Origin: Eleginops maclovinus
Lineage: Eukaryota > Chordata > Actinopteri > Perciformes > Eleginopidae
DNA length: 64,000 nucleotides
NCBI RefSeq assembly: GCF_036324505.1
Contig: NC_086356.1
Coordinates: 13,873,244 to 13,937,243 of the forward strand
Reading direction: 5' to 3'
How positions within the stretch are numbered: the first letter of the stretch is position 1; every line of letters begins with the position of its first letter. Shown in pieces: positions 45,677-57,660 of this stretch. Under the pieces are notes generated by a model. The model did no database searches. It worked only from the letters and a program-made list of their open reading frames with translations, and was not told the origin of the DNA. A program made the position numbers and the translations under genes.

Positions 45677-47532
45677 CTCTCTACCCCCAAACCTAAATGT
45701 GGAGACTTCACCCCCTAACATTTGGTCGGACACACCCATCTCCAGGCAAGGAGTGGATGCATGGATTGATACCACAAACACCAACCCGCATACTTTTACA
45801 CTCACATCTGTTAGACTGGGAGAAACCGTGCAGACAAAATGTATCTTCCATAGCTATTTAGGATGAAAGGCGAGGATTAGTTTGCAGTGATTATTTCGAG
45901 TAAATTCAGCGACTGTAATGAGCTGATTAAGTCATAGCACTGTTGAAGATATAAAATGTATATATTGTGATATAGTTTACCGTCTTAATGTTAATGAATG
46001 TAATGCACTTTGTTGTATTATAAAACTTGACGAATGCAAATAACAAAAATAATAATGAGGTAGTATGGAGAAAAACATCTGAGTTTTCTTTCCTAAAATA
46101 AGAATTTCTCTGTTATTTTATATTTTTTCTGACATGCATTTGATATTGAATGTTCATCTACGTATACTACATTACCCTTTCGTCTTCATATATTTTGAGT
46201 GAATACTTTCAGGGGATTTTCTGTGACATAATTACGCATTCAATTAGTGCCACATAATTCAATCTATCCAATATTCCCTTTACATCTCAGACTACGTTCT
46301 CATCAGTAAAAACAATGTTATGCTGACCTTGAACAGCAACTTATCCCCTGCATAATACCTTGATTTATTTTTTAACGCACTTTAGTGCTGTAGAAGTGTA
46401 CAATGTGGGCGTATCGGAACAGAGACATCAATGCAAGGAAGGAAGGAGAGGAAGCGAGGATATACAAACTGAAATATGAGCCCTGAGCCTTTAGTTATGA
46501 CCGATAAGGCTCCAACAACTACAGTATGTAATCAAATGGCAAGGATGTCCTATTATTATTGTATTTGGAGTAAGCACTTTGGAAAAAGAGTTGGATTTTT
46601 TTTTGTATTAAAATGTCACTCAATTTATTTAGTGTTATATTGGTTGCTAAAATGTATCAGCCTTTGAGTAAGCCAACAGTCAAAACATCTGCACAAAAAG
46701 TACAAAATATCCACAATTAAAACCATTTGTTAACATTTTAAAAAACGTATTAAACCCACATTTTCTTGAACACATTTCCCAAGGCCCCTGAATGCACCAA
46801 ATACATCATTAATACATAGCAATACATGAGATAGCACCTGATTAACTAAAAATGTATTGTTTCAACATGTCCATAAAACCGCTGTATAGAGTGGTACATA
46901 TATTGTTTGTGTATCATGCACAACAAAAGATTATTGCATCATTCAAATATTATAAAGTAAACCAGACAGTTTTACATTCTTCACTGAAGCACAGCTCCTC
47001 TGAAGTGAAATGGTGGCAGTAGATCCAGTCTACAAAATAAACAAAGTTGTACGTTCCCTGTTGAGTTGTTGTCCTCTAGTAATGTTGTTTTCAAATGAGT
47101 GACTCATTTTTGTGTTAACATGACGCACACACAGTCCTTCAAATAGTGTCCCACTGTACCAATGATCAACAGGTGGCAGTAGCACTCAAAGGTAAGCTGT
47201 GATGTGCCAACAAACACAAGGAGAAGGCTTGAGGCTAGCTAACATATGCTAACAATTCTGGGATGAAAATCAACTTTGCAAATGTTTGTGAAGAAGAAAA
47301 CTCAAATTAAGAAAGGACACATTCGTTTTGGTAACACATTTAAATTCACTTTGGTTTGTTTAAAATCTCAACAGGGCCCCTTTCAGGTGCATCTGTTTCT
47401 GTTGAGATCTATCTAATGTAGAATGCAACTTAACACATCTCAACTTCTCTACATAGTAAACATTGTTGTTCAATGTTTGTTCATCAACTTTTTTTTGTGT
47501 TACTTTTTCAGATGGATTTTTGTCACAGTTTC
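45677..47532. other. Convergent 3' region between bmp1 and the TRIM gene
   Basis: The two genes converge here, so this 1.9-kb AT-rich interval should hold both 3' UTRs. No exon, repeat array or transposon was recognised. I cannot point to the poly(A) sites actually used. Confidence 0.5.
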
Positions 47533-50500
47533 TTAAATCTTTGGTAGGAAAACTTTGAGAGGCTCATTTTCATGCACTTTATCCAGGAAGCCCAGGTTGA
47601 AGTAGGGGAACAGCGTCTCAGTGAAGGTCTCCCTGAAGGTGTACAGGTGTGTCATGCACTCTGCGTTGTAGAAGGACACCAGGCCCCTCTTGTAGTCCAG
47701 ATACACCCCAATCCTGACTAGAGGCTCCTCCAGGGACAGGACAGTGGGGGGTGAAGTGCCAGCCATGTACTGTATCCCATAAGACAGGGAAAGGGTCCAG
47801 AAGCCGTTGGCAGGGAGGGCTTTGATAACCCCCTTTCTGGGCACCGACTCCCGGGCCACCCCCACTGTCCACACTGTGCTGCTGTAGACTTCAATCTCCC
47901 AGTAGTGGCGCCCATGGGTGAAGCCCTGGCTCCCCAGCAGCGACAGGGCAGCGTTGAACCTGGAGGGGTTGTCTTGCACCGTGAGGTTAAAGGTCTGGTA
48001 GCGAACACAGGTGAGGGAGGAGGTCAAGCTGAGCCAAGGGTTGGCCGTGCTGGAGTTAAAGGTGATGGCCGCTGGAACTAAAAACATGAAAAATAACAAA
48101 AGAGTTCAAAGATTCTTTGATAACATTTTGAAGATCAGTTGGTTTCTGTTTATTTCAAGTGGTTCTACACATTTAATTCAATTCATTGATCAGTTTTTTT
48201 TTATTTGTTCTCAGTGGAGGTGTGACAAAAAGGTTTTTCAAGAGTTCATGTAAACACTGGTTGAGTAATGGATATAAAAATTGTCATTTTGTGGGTCAAG
48301 TCTTCCTTTTTTTAGTACCTGGATAAATACTTCCTTTCATGGACTTCCACACTCTGTACTGCAGGGGCCCCGCAAACCGACCCTCACACAGACTGGGCGG
48401 TGTAAATGTTGGTTTCTCAAACTTCAGTGAAGGCCTTCCAACGAAAGCAAAAGGTCAGAACAGTAAAGAGAGAGAATAAAAACAAAGACTATGCAGAATA
48501 AAACATTTAGACGCTTCCTTCACTCACCTCTGGAGCAGGGCTTTGATGCTCTGAAATGAGACATAGGAATAGACACAAACTGTGATTAGTATCTGAGAGA
48601 CAGAAAGCTTTTTCCACATTACATCAATGCCTGAGCTCACGCTATCCCACCCAGTGGGATCTCCCTGTGGCCGGGGAAATTCCCGCCGTATGGCCCTGTG
48701 CCTGAGCTAAACTCCTTATCCTCCAGATCAACAAGTGAGATCACTGGCTTACATCCTGTCTCAACTCCACTGTTTGAATGTTGATGTTGGAGCCATTTGG
48801 TAGCACAGAGTATGAACATGAACTTTTACCCCATATTCCTGTTTCATTAGGATATACATTTTTCTGGAAACAAATAGATTTAAAATCGTGAGCTCAGCAT
48901 TTCTCGCTCTAATCATCCCCAGAGCTGAGTCATCATGCTGTTAATCCTTTCCACATGGATTGTTTTGAACGTGTATGAGGTTGATTTCAGCTGATCTTAC
49001 CCGGAGCAGGGTGAAGGCGTCCTGCTCTCTCAGCTTGTCTTCGATCTCGTGGAGGGCCCTCTGCAGACGGGAGATCTCCACACACAGCAGCGCCTTGTGC
49101 TCGTCCAGACGGATCAGCTCCCTGCGCTCCTCCGTCTTCAGCTTCACCTGCAGCAGCTTCTCCTCCTGGTATAGGAACTGGTGCAGGTCGCTGAACTGGG
49201 CCTCGATACGCTGCTTTAGGTCAGCCGTGTGATCCTAGATCATGGACATTGTCAGTGGGAGCAATCTCTTACAGTGTTTTCACTAAGATGAAACTATCTT
49301 TTGCGCAACTGCTACAATATGTGTTGGCAATAAGAGATATTATCACATTTGTTTTGCAGATTGCTTTCTGGTAAAAGCCGATTTTAGGAGATTAAATAGG
49401 TCAAAGTGGATATTTATAGTCCAGTAATGATTGTATTGTTTGCATTGTGATATCTATGTGTGTTTTGGAAGTGTTTCCTCTCACCTTCAGCTTTTTAACC
49501 TCGTCCTCCACTCCCTGTCACACTGCAGTGCCGTGTTGAGCTCGACTTTCAGTGAATCCATGGAGCAGTTTAGAGACGCCTGATAGGACAGAGACACAAC
49601 ATCACTGCAAACTGACCCGCATCTGCAATCAAGCATAATGTCCCACCTATGTATAGTTGATTTGAAGCAAAAACACTAGATAGGAACAGATTAAAAACTC
49701 ATATATCTATATGTAATGTTGCATTCAAGTGATTTGCTCATGTATACTGTAGGAAACCAAACAGCCACAGCTGTGATATACTCCTGATATGCTGAATAAT
49801 GTGCACTTGCTCTGTAAGAAACAATAATTTTGAAAACTAAACTAAGTCACTGTTTAGAGAAGAAAGAAATTGGCGCTTTTACAGACTGAACACCATATGT
49901 GTTGTGTTACGCAATAAGTAAAATATGCAAACTTTCTGAAATGCAGCATGATGTGTAACAAAAAACTTGTGAGATAAAATAGTACTAAAATAAATGAATG
50001 TGTATTTTGGATATTTTACTTCAGACAGTCTTAAAGAAGATACATTATGGAAGCAAAAAAGCCTAAACAATCAAAATTGATCAATCTATATATAACATGT
50101 GTTTCTTCTGTAGGCTCAACTCACCCTGTACTTATGCTCAGCCTCCTGCACACACACCATGGTGTGATTCCTGTGCTCCTGGGAGACCCCACACACCAGA
50201 CACACCAGCTCCTGGTCCTCCTCACAGTAAAGCTTCAGTTCCTCTCTGTGTCGGTTGCAGCGAGGGACCGGAGCCGGAGCAGGAACCCTCTCTGCCACCC
50301 CGACATCTGCCAGGCAGGGGCCGCTGCCGCTCTCCTCCAGACCATGGCAGTAGCTCTCCACGATGTTGGCTACGATGCGGTTGGGCCTGTAGCTTTGCCC
50401 AGGGTACACCTTCCTGCACTGAGGGCAGGAGCCTGTGCCTCCATGAAGGGGCACCCGGGGCCCGGTCCAGTAGCCCTCGATGCAGCCCTGGCAGAAGGTG

Positions 50501-50793
50501 TGATCACAGGGCAGTGACACCGGCTGCTTGAAAAGATCCAAGCAGATGGAGCAGGTGAGATCTCTGCTGATTCTGTGTGCTGAGCTTTTGGTGACCTTCC
50601 CAGCAATGGGAGGCTGTCGCAGCTTTTCCATCGCTGCAGAAAAGTCTACTTCCTTTGGTTTCCAACTTTTCTTCTCTGGCTTTATCCCCTGATTGAGTTT
50701 TTCCAAGTTCTGCAGATAAACTGTCTGGATTTTCTTCACGTCTTTCTGATTCTTGCTCATTCCTTTGCCTTGGTTGTTTTCCTTTGTTCTCAC
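47533..50793 (-). CDS. TRIM-family RING E3 ubiquitin ligase with B30.2/SPRY domain, frameshifted in exon 2
   Basis: Probable ubiquitin ligase of the TRIM class. Exons in transcript order: 50793-50125 (669 nt), 49579-49485 (95 nt), 49234-49001 (234 nt), 48550-48528 (23 nt), 48434-48319 (116 nt), 48077-47533 (545 nt with stop). Except for the second, these sizes are the standard TRIM set (96, 234, 23, 116). Exon 1 has a basic 80-residue N-terminal extension, a RING finger (C81-S-I-C to C123-P-Q-C126) and a B-box 2 (about 179-214). Exons 2-3 form the coiled coil (QRIEAQFSDL, EISRLQRALHEIEDKL). The last exon is a PRY/SPRY domain (HGRHYWEIEV, WTVGVA, PYFNLG). The 95-nt exon puts a stop four codons after the shift unless one base is restored; with 96 nt the protein would be about 560 residues. 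It could be a true pseudogene or an assembly error. The TRIM subfamily is not certain. Confidence 0.85.
49485..49579 (-). other. TRIM exon 2 with a one-base deficit
   Basis: Good splice sites (CCTATCAG acceptor, GTGAGA donor) bound 95 nt. The first half reads in frame as ASLNCSMDSLKVELNTALQ. After the GACAGGGAG stretch the expected acidic/basic coiled-coil continues only in the next frame (GVEDEVKKLK). The change fits loss of one G from a short G run. Confidence 0.85.
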
Positions 50794-51799
50794 TGTACAG
50801 CTGCAGAGTGTTGCTGCTCTGCCTGGCCTCCAGTCTTCCTTTTGAATGTGGGGAAATGGAGTGGGTGTTGCAGCAGCAGCTACAGCCTCTCACATCCTTA
50901 GCAGATAGTGAGGGAATCTCAAAAGGCCCCCCTTTTCCTTCCAGCATGACGTCACGGCTTAGTCAGGAAACCAAGGCGGACCATGGATATTCTATCCTTG
51001 GCATGTTTGTATCGTGAAGTCTGGTCAGTAAGAAAGTCCTGAAAGTTCACTAAACTGTTAATCCACTGTAAAGTAACTACAGAAAAATGTTAATCCAAAG
51101 GAGAGCCTGTGTGTGTGTCCGTGCATGAGAGTGTTTGAGACTGAGAAGTACATTTGTAACAGATTTCCTGCTTCTTTTTATAGTAACACTCTGCCCAGTA
51201 GGTAATCATTGTCCCTGAAGGGTAAACAAGATCATAAAGAGATTTACAAAGAGAAAAAAAGCATCCTGCAGGCAGAAAATTCCACCATGTGCAAATACAA
51301 ACCTCCCCCCTCCAGTCATTATCACAGATATTTACAGCTCGGTCCCTAAGGGGTTGGAACTTCTGTCCAGTAAACTAGAGTTTGTTTAACACACTAGTTG
51401 ACAGTTTTTCTTGTGACTTTCAGGGAAGAAAAAGACCTCCAAGAGCAGTCAACATGTTTAAATATTACATGGTGTTACATCACACAGTGTTTCTGTAAAG
51501 TCAGTACGAAGGTCAGGACAGTGAAGCGAGGATTATGTGAATTAAAAAATGTCTATTTGTCTGTCTGAGCAAGAAAGAGAGAAAAATAGGGAACAAACAA
51601 CAAGACGCATTCTCATCTTATTTGGTGTGTGTAGTTCATTCAGTTTTTTTATACTCTTGTAGTAACTTGTGTCCTTGAAATTCCAGACAACAAGCAGCAA
51701 AGCAGCCAAAATGTTGAGTTATGGACAACTGTGACACCTGGTGTTCAAACTGGAAACAGAACAGATGAATTATTATACTATATTATTTGATTATCGACT
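50794..51799. other. TRIM 5' flank and spacer
   Basis: Upstream of the TRIM start codon on the minus strand. It should contain its promoter and 5' UTR, possibly with upstream non-coding exons. Nothing specific was identified. Confidence 0.4.
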
Positions 51800-51804
51800 G
51801 CTAT

Positions 51805-52200
51805 CCTCTCAGGCATTCCCACCAAACTCATCAATAAACTTCAAATAATACGTCTCTGCTGCCTGGATCATCATAAATCCTCTGACCACATCACCCCCAT
51901 CCTCATCCAACTGCCCTGGCTCCCTGTCCAATCCTGGATCAATTACAAAAACCTCAATAACCTAGCCCCCACCTATATAGCTGACCTCCTTCAGGTGTAC
52001 ACCCCCTCTCGCTCCTTCCGCTAATCCTCTGCTGTTCTGCTAACCATGCCCACCCCATGCCTCGTCACAATGGGTGCTCGGGCTTTTAGCTGCACCCAGA
52101 CTCTGGAACTCCCTTCCCCCATACATCCGACAGTCTGACCGAATCACCACGTTCCCGAATAAAAACCCACCTTTCCAAATTAGCCTACTCAGTTAGTGCT
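51805..52200 (+). mobile_element. Decayed LINE fragment (RT C-terminal region)
   Basis: Translation with stops and frameshifts gives the characteristic C-terminal part of fish CR1/L2/Rex-type LINE ORF2: a HITPIL...LPWLPV block, NLAPTYIADLL, then GARAFS and a WNSLP-like tail. No intact frame is longer than about 70 codons. It is a dead fragment on the plus strand. Confidence 0.75.
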
Positions 52201-52299
52201 CTCCATCACCTGTTTCCACTGAATAACCTGTCCCTATCATTCCTGTCTACTTTGATTGCCTCCTCCATGATTGCCCGTTTTTATCATGTCCTGTTGCTT

Positions 52300-52842
52300 T
52301 TACCTCTTAGAATTGTTATGTCTCGTCAAATTTGTTAATCATGTTTATATTATGTCATGTCTTGTTTAGTTTCAGGTGTTGGTCCTGTATGTTTTAGTTT
52401 AGTCAAGTCACTCATTTCCAGTCCTGTCATGCACTTCTTGTTTTATTTTGAAATGTTTTCCCTCTGTTGTGTCATGTGTAGTTTTATTTCCTGTCTTTTT
52501 GTTTTCCTTGTGTCTGATTGTTTCATTGTTGTCACCTGTTGCCCTCGTGTTTCCGCCTCCCTTTGTGTGCTTTCCCTCCGTTGTGATTGTCAAACCCCGC
52601 CCCTGATTGGTTCCACCTGTGGCTCCCTACCTCATGTTCAAATAGTCCTTGTCTGCCTTGTCTTGTTGTCAGTTCGTTATCGTCTTTCATGTGTTCAAGT
52701 CAAGTGTTTTTCATGTCCTGGATTTCACCTAACTTTGTATTTTTGTAAAACAGCTTTGGAATAAAGCTCGCCTTTTGTTTGTACCCATACCTGCCTCCCT
52801 TTTTGCTGCACTTGGGCCCTATTTCCCCAAACCCTGACAAGA
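52300..52842 (+). mobile_element. Interspersed repeat, possibly a solo LTR-like sequence
   Basis: T-rich sequence with many CTTGT/TCATGT motifs, a CCCCGCCCCTGATTGG box, an AATAAA near 52760 and an ending in CCCTGACA. This looks like a widespread fish retroelement terminus. I cannot define both ends or a target-site duplication, so assignment to an LTR is tentative. Confidence 0.35.
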
Positions 52843-52891
52843 ATGTTTTTTTTAAAATGTACTCGGATGTCGTGAAAGGCATCCTTGTATG

Positions 52892-52916
52892 TATTATTAT
52901 TATTATTATTATTACA

Positions 52917-52984
<68 letters not shown>

Positions 52985-53040
52985 CAGTAGTAGTAGTAGT
53001 ATTATTATAATTTTTTATTTTTATTATTATCATTATTATA
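52892..53040. repeat. (ATT)n microsatellite with an AGT segment
   Basis: About 90 bp of nearly perfect ATT repeats, then a short (AGT)n run and more irregular ATT. Poly-Asn and poly-Ile frames across it are artefacts. Confidence 0.95.
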
Positions 53041-53449
53041 CAGTTCAAATAAAAAAGTTATTCAAATCTTGCTAGTATTGGCTCAGAAAGCAGGTGGAAA
53101 ACAGATGAGCGAACAAGAGGTAATTAATGTAAAGCTCGTAAGTAAACAGCGCTGACAGAGTGGTGAGGACATGATGAAGAGGTGTGTTAGGGAGCAGGTA
53201 GAGTAAATCTCTGTGACGGTAGTAAATAACTCTCCTCTGTCTCTTCTCCCTGTGATTTAGTGGACCACCAGATGTACTTCCTCAGAAGCCAAATGAAGGT
53301 GTTATCATGTGACCTCTGAACTCTGTCGCTGTCCTTTGTGCTGAAGAATGTACAGGTAGGAAGAACTTTGTTCCACAATCACTAAAACATTGTACATATT
53401 TTGCACAACTTGTGTGCAATTCAATCATCTCTTTTGCTCTCCATTATTT
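53041..53449. other. Spacer without recognised features
   Basis: Lies between the ATT array and the next LINE fragment. Nothing recognisable was found on either strand. Confidence 0.4.
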
Positions 53450-54616
53450 TTATTTTATGTACCTCACCACTCAGGGAGTGGGTAGGCATCTCAGGGTCTG
53501 CCCTCCAGTGGTTTGCCTCGTACCTCAGTGGGAGAAGTTTCTCCATGGCCATGGGCCCATTCTCTTCACACAGCACTCCTGTATCCTGCGGCCTGCCCCA
53601 GTGCTCTGTTTAAGCCCCCTTTCTTTTTTCCCTTTACATGCTCCCCTTAGGCCCCTTAATTAGCCAATTCAAGGGTGTCTTGTATCTCTGTTATGCGGAT
53701 GATATACAGATGTATTTCTCTTTCAAACTCGCCAAACCTGACCGCATGTCTGTCTGCCATTGAGGAGTGGATGTCTAGCAACTTTCTACAGCTCAATGCC
53801 TTAAAACTGAAGTCCTGATCTTAGCGGCTGATAACATCGCCTCTAAGGTAGCAAGCCATCTGGGACCGTTTAGTCGCAATGTTAGGGCTAATATCAAAAA
53901 CCTTGGTGTAACAAACACATCCAACTTCTGACCCGTACATGTTTTTTCCACCTCAGGAACATTGACAAGCTCAGGGGCGTTTTGTCAAATGTAGAACTTG
54001 AGATGGCTATCCATGCTTTTATCTCGTCCCAGCTTGACTACTGTAACTCTCTGCTCTCCTGCCTCAACAAAACATCTATAAACCGGTTTCAACAGGTCCA
54101 AAATGCTGCTGCCAGATTACTCACTCGGTCCAAAAAAACTTGCAACATCACTCCGATCCTTTCCGCCCTGCACTGGCTCCCTGTCCATCTCAGAATACAG
54201 TTCAAAGTTCTTGTTTATAGAGCTGTCCATGGCCTCCGCCTACATTCACGACCTGATCCACCCTTACAGGACAAACCGGGCCCTGTCTGAGCAAGGCCTT
54301 TTAAGGGTGCCATGGACCAGACTAAAAACTAAGGGGGATCGTGCCTTTGAGGCGGTGGCTCCAAGGCTTTGGAATGAACTCCCCCGGGGCCTGAGAGCCG
54401 CCGTCTCAGTGGAAATGTTAAAGGGGCAGCTGAAGACTCACCTTTTCCGACAAGCTTTTGGTGTGTCGGGGAATGTGAGTTTTTAGCTGTCCCTACACTG
54501 GTGTTAATTTGTACTGTTGTGTTTTGTGTCTTGTATTTTATTGTGTACTGCCTGTAATTTGTACATTCGTGTTGAGAAGGGTGCTATATAAATAACATCT
54601 TACTTACTTACTTACC
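53450..54616 (+). mobile_element. Decayed L2-like LINE, 3' part
   Basis: Plus-strand remnant. It begins with a WVGISGSALQWFASYLSGR block, followed by a degraded PQ-SVLSPL segment and the RT catalytic YADD (codons around 53692-53703). Then come the C-terminal LDYCNSLL, LLTRSKK, ILSALHWLPV and FKVLVYRAVHG blocks and a final WNELP...LFRQAF. Several frameshifts and stops split it. The 3' end, GGGTGCTATATAAATAACAT followed by (CTTA)n, is the usual terminus of fish L2/Maui-type elements. Confidence 0.85.
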
Positions 54617-55689
54617 TTTGCTTAAGTTTCCCAGGCTTTTATATGCTCCTTACCTCTCCTGCCTATGCCTTTGTGTATGCGACCTGTTATCCCTTGTGGA
54701 ACTTGGAAATGTTACTTGGGGTGAATACAATATGAGGTCTCCAATAAATTACATCAAAAAACCTTTTTCTCAGGGCAGATTTCGTGGGTGTGTTGCATGA
54801 GTTATGATGTGTAATGACTGGAATATATATGCAAGAAGAGAGGTTAAACGCATGTAACTTTAAGCTGCTTTTTTCAATATTTACTGAGCTTTTAGTTCAG
54901 AATAAAATAATTGATGGCACATAGTGTAATTGACTTGTAACCTTCGTAAAAACGACCACCAGGCCTGCACACACATAATTAACACAGAGACAGATAAGGG
55001 CTGTTAATTAAAGTGTTGATTCCTGTAATCCTCATGGGTAAAAGGGGAAAAAGAATGGTTTGCAGCAGAGGGTAAGTCAGAATAGTATTGCATAAATGGG
55101 GGAAAGTAAAATGTACTAAACTTCATGCAATTCAGTTGGTTCAAGCAACCATTGAAAACTCCCACTGTAACATTAGATAATAAGGAGATAATGGATGAAC
55201 ATCGTTAGAGAAAGTATGAGATTGGCGTTAGCATGTGTTGCATTTCAATGTGAGCAGGTTTGTATTTATAGGAATGGGTGAAGAGATTTTAATTTAAGTT
55301 TCTTTATATTTTAATTTTATGTTTGGACCTTTGGGGAAAGTGTTATCATTGCAGCCTGAAAACTAAAAGAAATATGCTTTTTGCTATGAGGCTGTTTATC
55401 TTCCCCTGCCCTTTACATGAACACCTCTATATTTTTCTAGAACCCATACTGGTTGCAGTGTTGTATATTAATGCTATACTCATGCATTATACAATAAGAT
55501 GAGCAGAAATGGGTGTATGTGGCACAGCTGGAGACAAAGTGTGAGTATGTGCTGAAATGTGTGCAGCCATGCGTGACATGAGTGTTGTGTCGAATTCTGA
55601 AAGAAAATGCAAAATTCATGAGGATGGAGAGAAATAAAAAGAGTCTCCCTTTCACTGACGCACACAGATACAAGAGGCACATCTGCACT

Positions 55690-55690
<1 letters not shown>
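54617..55690. other. Spacer without recognised features
   Basis: AT-rich intergenic sequence. No exon, RNA gene or transposon was recognised. Confidence 0.5.
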
Positions 55691-55691
<1 letters not shown>

Positions 55692-55731
<40 letters not shown>

Positions 55732-55846
55732 TCACTCACTCACTCACTCACTCACTCACTCACTCACTCACTCACTCACTCACTCACTCACTCACTCACT
55801 CACTCACTCACTCACTCACTCACTCACTCACTCACTCACACACACT
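55692..55846. repeat. Compound microsatellite (AC)n-(ACTC)n-(AC)n
   Basis: About 36 bp of AC passes into about 110 bp of ACTC tetranucleotides and returns briefly to AC. It probably grew from an AC array by one AC-to-TC change and unit expansion. Confidence 0.97.
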
Positions 55847-57344
55847 GACCTCAATTAAACCCTGAGCTGATGTGTGAGGCACTGGGGAAACTGGAGGCTC
55901 TCTGGACTGAGCTGGGCTAAAAATAACCTCGCTGTCTACACCTGTAGTAAGATAAGAGTCACAAGAGCAGGCAGCTCGGAAATATTGAATTTCTCTAGAT
56001 ATGATGATGGCTGTTAAGATACTGTTTTCAGTTGATGTGTTCTCTGACTTCTGAGTGTTATATTTAAGCAAATGAAATAACTACTTCTAATGATCAGATT
56101 TCAAATTGCTTACATTTTACCCATTTTAGCCTTGCTTTGATGATCCCATGACTAAGCACAATCATTCAGTTTCTCTCTCAACATAGGTTGGCAGAAAAAG
56201 TAAAATTTCACACCACAAACATCATACTTGTACTTAGTCTTGGTGGGCAACAAACATGGTAATTCGAAGTTAATAAATAGGCATCTGTGTGACACTGCTA
56301 CCATGTTTTCCTTGTGCGATGGCTGCCAGAATAAAGTGTTCTTCATCTTAAACCTCCCTGTGACGTAAGAAACCCATCACCGTTTCTGTATCTCTTTGAG
56401 AACTGAGAACACATAAGCATGTAAAATGCAGGGTTAATTACCTATCTAGAATAAAAGAAGACTTTGCTAAACACCAAAAGGACAAACAAATGTAATTCTC
56501 TCGGTCACCAAGCTGTGTCTTTCTTGCTCTCCCTCCCTGTTGATCTTCCTCTCTGTTTTTCTTTTTGGTAAGGCTCACCCAAACAATAGAAAAAGCCACT
56601 CCTTATGACTTTCATAGAATTTGAGAAGATGCATTTAAATGTCAGTCAGCTATATTTTGGGCACAGCCAGGAGGCAGATTCCTTCCAAGTTAATGTGAAA
56701 CCATAAACACAAGCAGGTGCAAAGGACAAAGTGTGCTCTTACTGGGATAATGTCACATTTAAAATTCAAATTACAGGAGTTGTGCAGCATGATGCCATTT
56801 AGACTCCACATAATAAAACCTACATGGAATACACACGCCAACTGGAGAGACTATCACACCCTATTATTACAAAGTATTGTCATATTGATATTTTATATAA
56901 AATAATGAATAAGACTGTTAGGGAAGATCTTCTCTGAATTGTACATAATAAATGCTGCAATTGAAGAAAATAGTTGCATGATTACACAGTGTTGCAAATT
57001 CTGTATACCTTGTTCAACTAGAAACGTTTTCAGTTCCCTTAAAATAAACTCGGTTTTAAAAAGCCTGCAAATGTCCTTGTCTGTTGATGGGACTGTCAGT
57101 CTAATATATATTAATCCTCCTGTTTTGTTTTTATTAATATCATATCTGAGCAGGATCCCACAGAAATCCAAGCAGAGCCATAAAACAGCAATCATTTTTT
57201 AATTTCCTCCGAGATTCACACTGTTGGCGCCTGTCTGAGTTTGGACTCAAACACCATCACTGCAGGTTATTATCTGTCTGGCATTTCTAATAATACGTGT
57301 CACGATGTGAACACCTCATCCACACCTCACTCCTTCTGACGCTC
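55847..57344. other. Upstream region of the kcnip3-like gene
   Basis: No exon recognised. This 1.5-kb interval precedes the candidate promoter of the KCNIP gene. Distal regulatory sites may be present but none was identified by eye. Confidence 0.45.
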
Positions 57345-57350
57345 TATAAA
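57345..57350 (+). promoter_or_regulatory. Candidate TATA box for the kcnip3-like gene
   Basis: A TATAAA about 316 bp upstream of the proposed start codon, in a locally GC-richer context (GACGCTCTATAAATTG). If used, transcription would start near 57375. This is only a sequence match. Confidence 0.35.
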
Positions 57351-57660
57351 TTGTTGCCTCATCTTCTTACTGAGGATCACGACTCTGCCCATCACTGACT
57401 GAATCATGTTTTAATCCTCTGATTCTTCAGGTTCGTTTGGTAATCTGTAATTGTGTTTATTGTATTTTAATGTTGTTGTTTAGTCCCAGCTTGCAGTGTG
57501 AGCTCAGCAATCTGAGAGGCTCTGCTCCTCCTTCAGATCTCTGTTTTCTCTCTGTCTCCCTGCACGCTGCAGCAGATCACTTCAGTGTCGCTTGAGGAGC
57601 ACGAGCAAGGACGATTGCAGCGATATCACCCTGCAAAACAGCAACACACATCCAAACGCA

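Noticed and set aside
50047..50531. Plus-strand ORFs of about 150 codons
   Set aside because: Antisense shadows of the GC-rich TRIM RING/B-box exon.
52725..53075. Poly-Asn and poly-Ile ORFs
   Set aside because: Translations of the ATT microsatellite.
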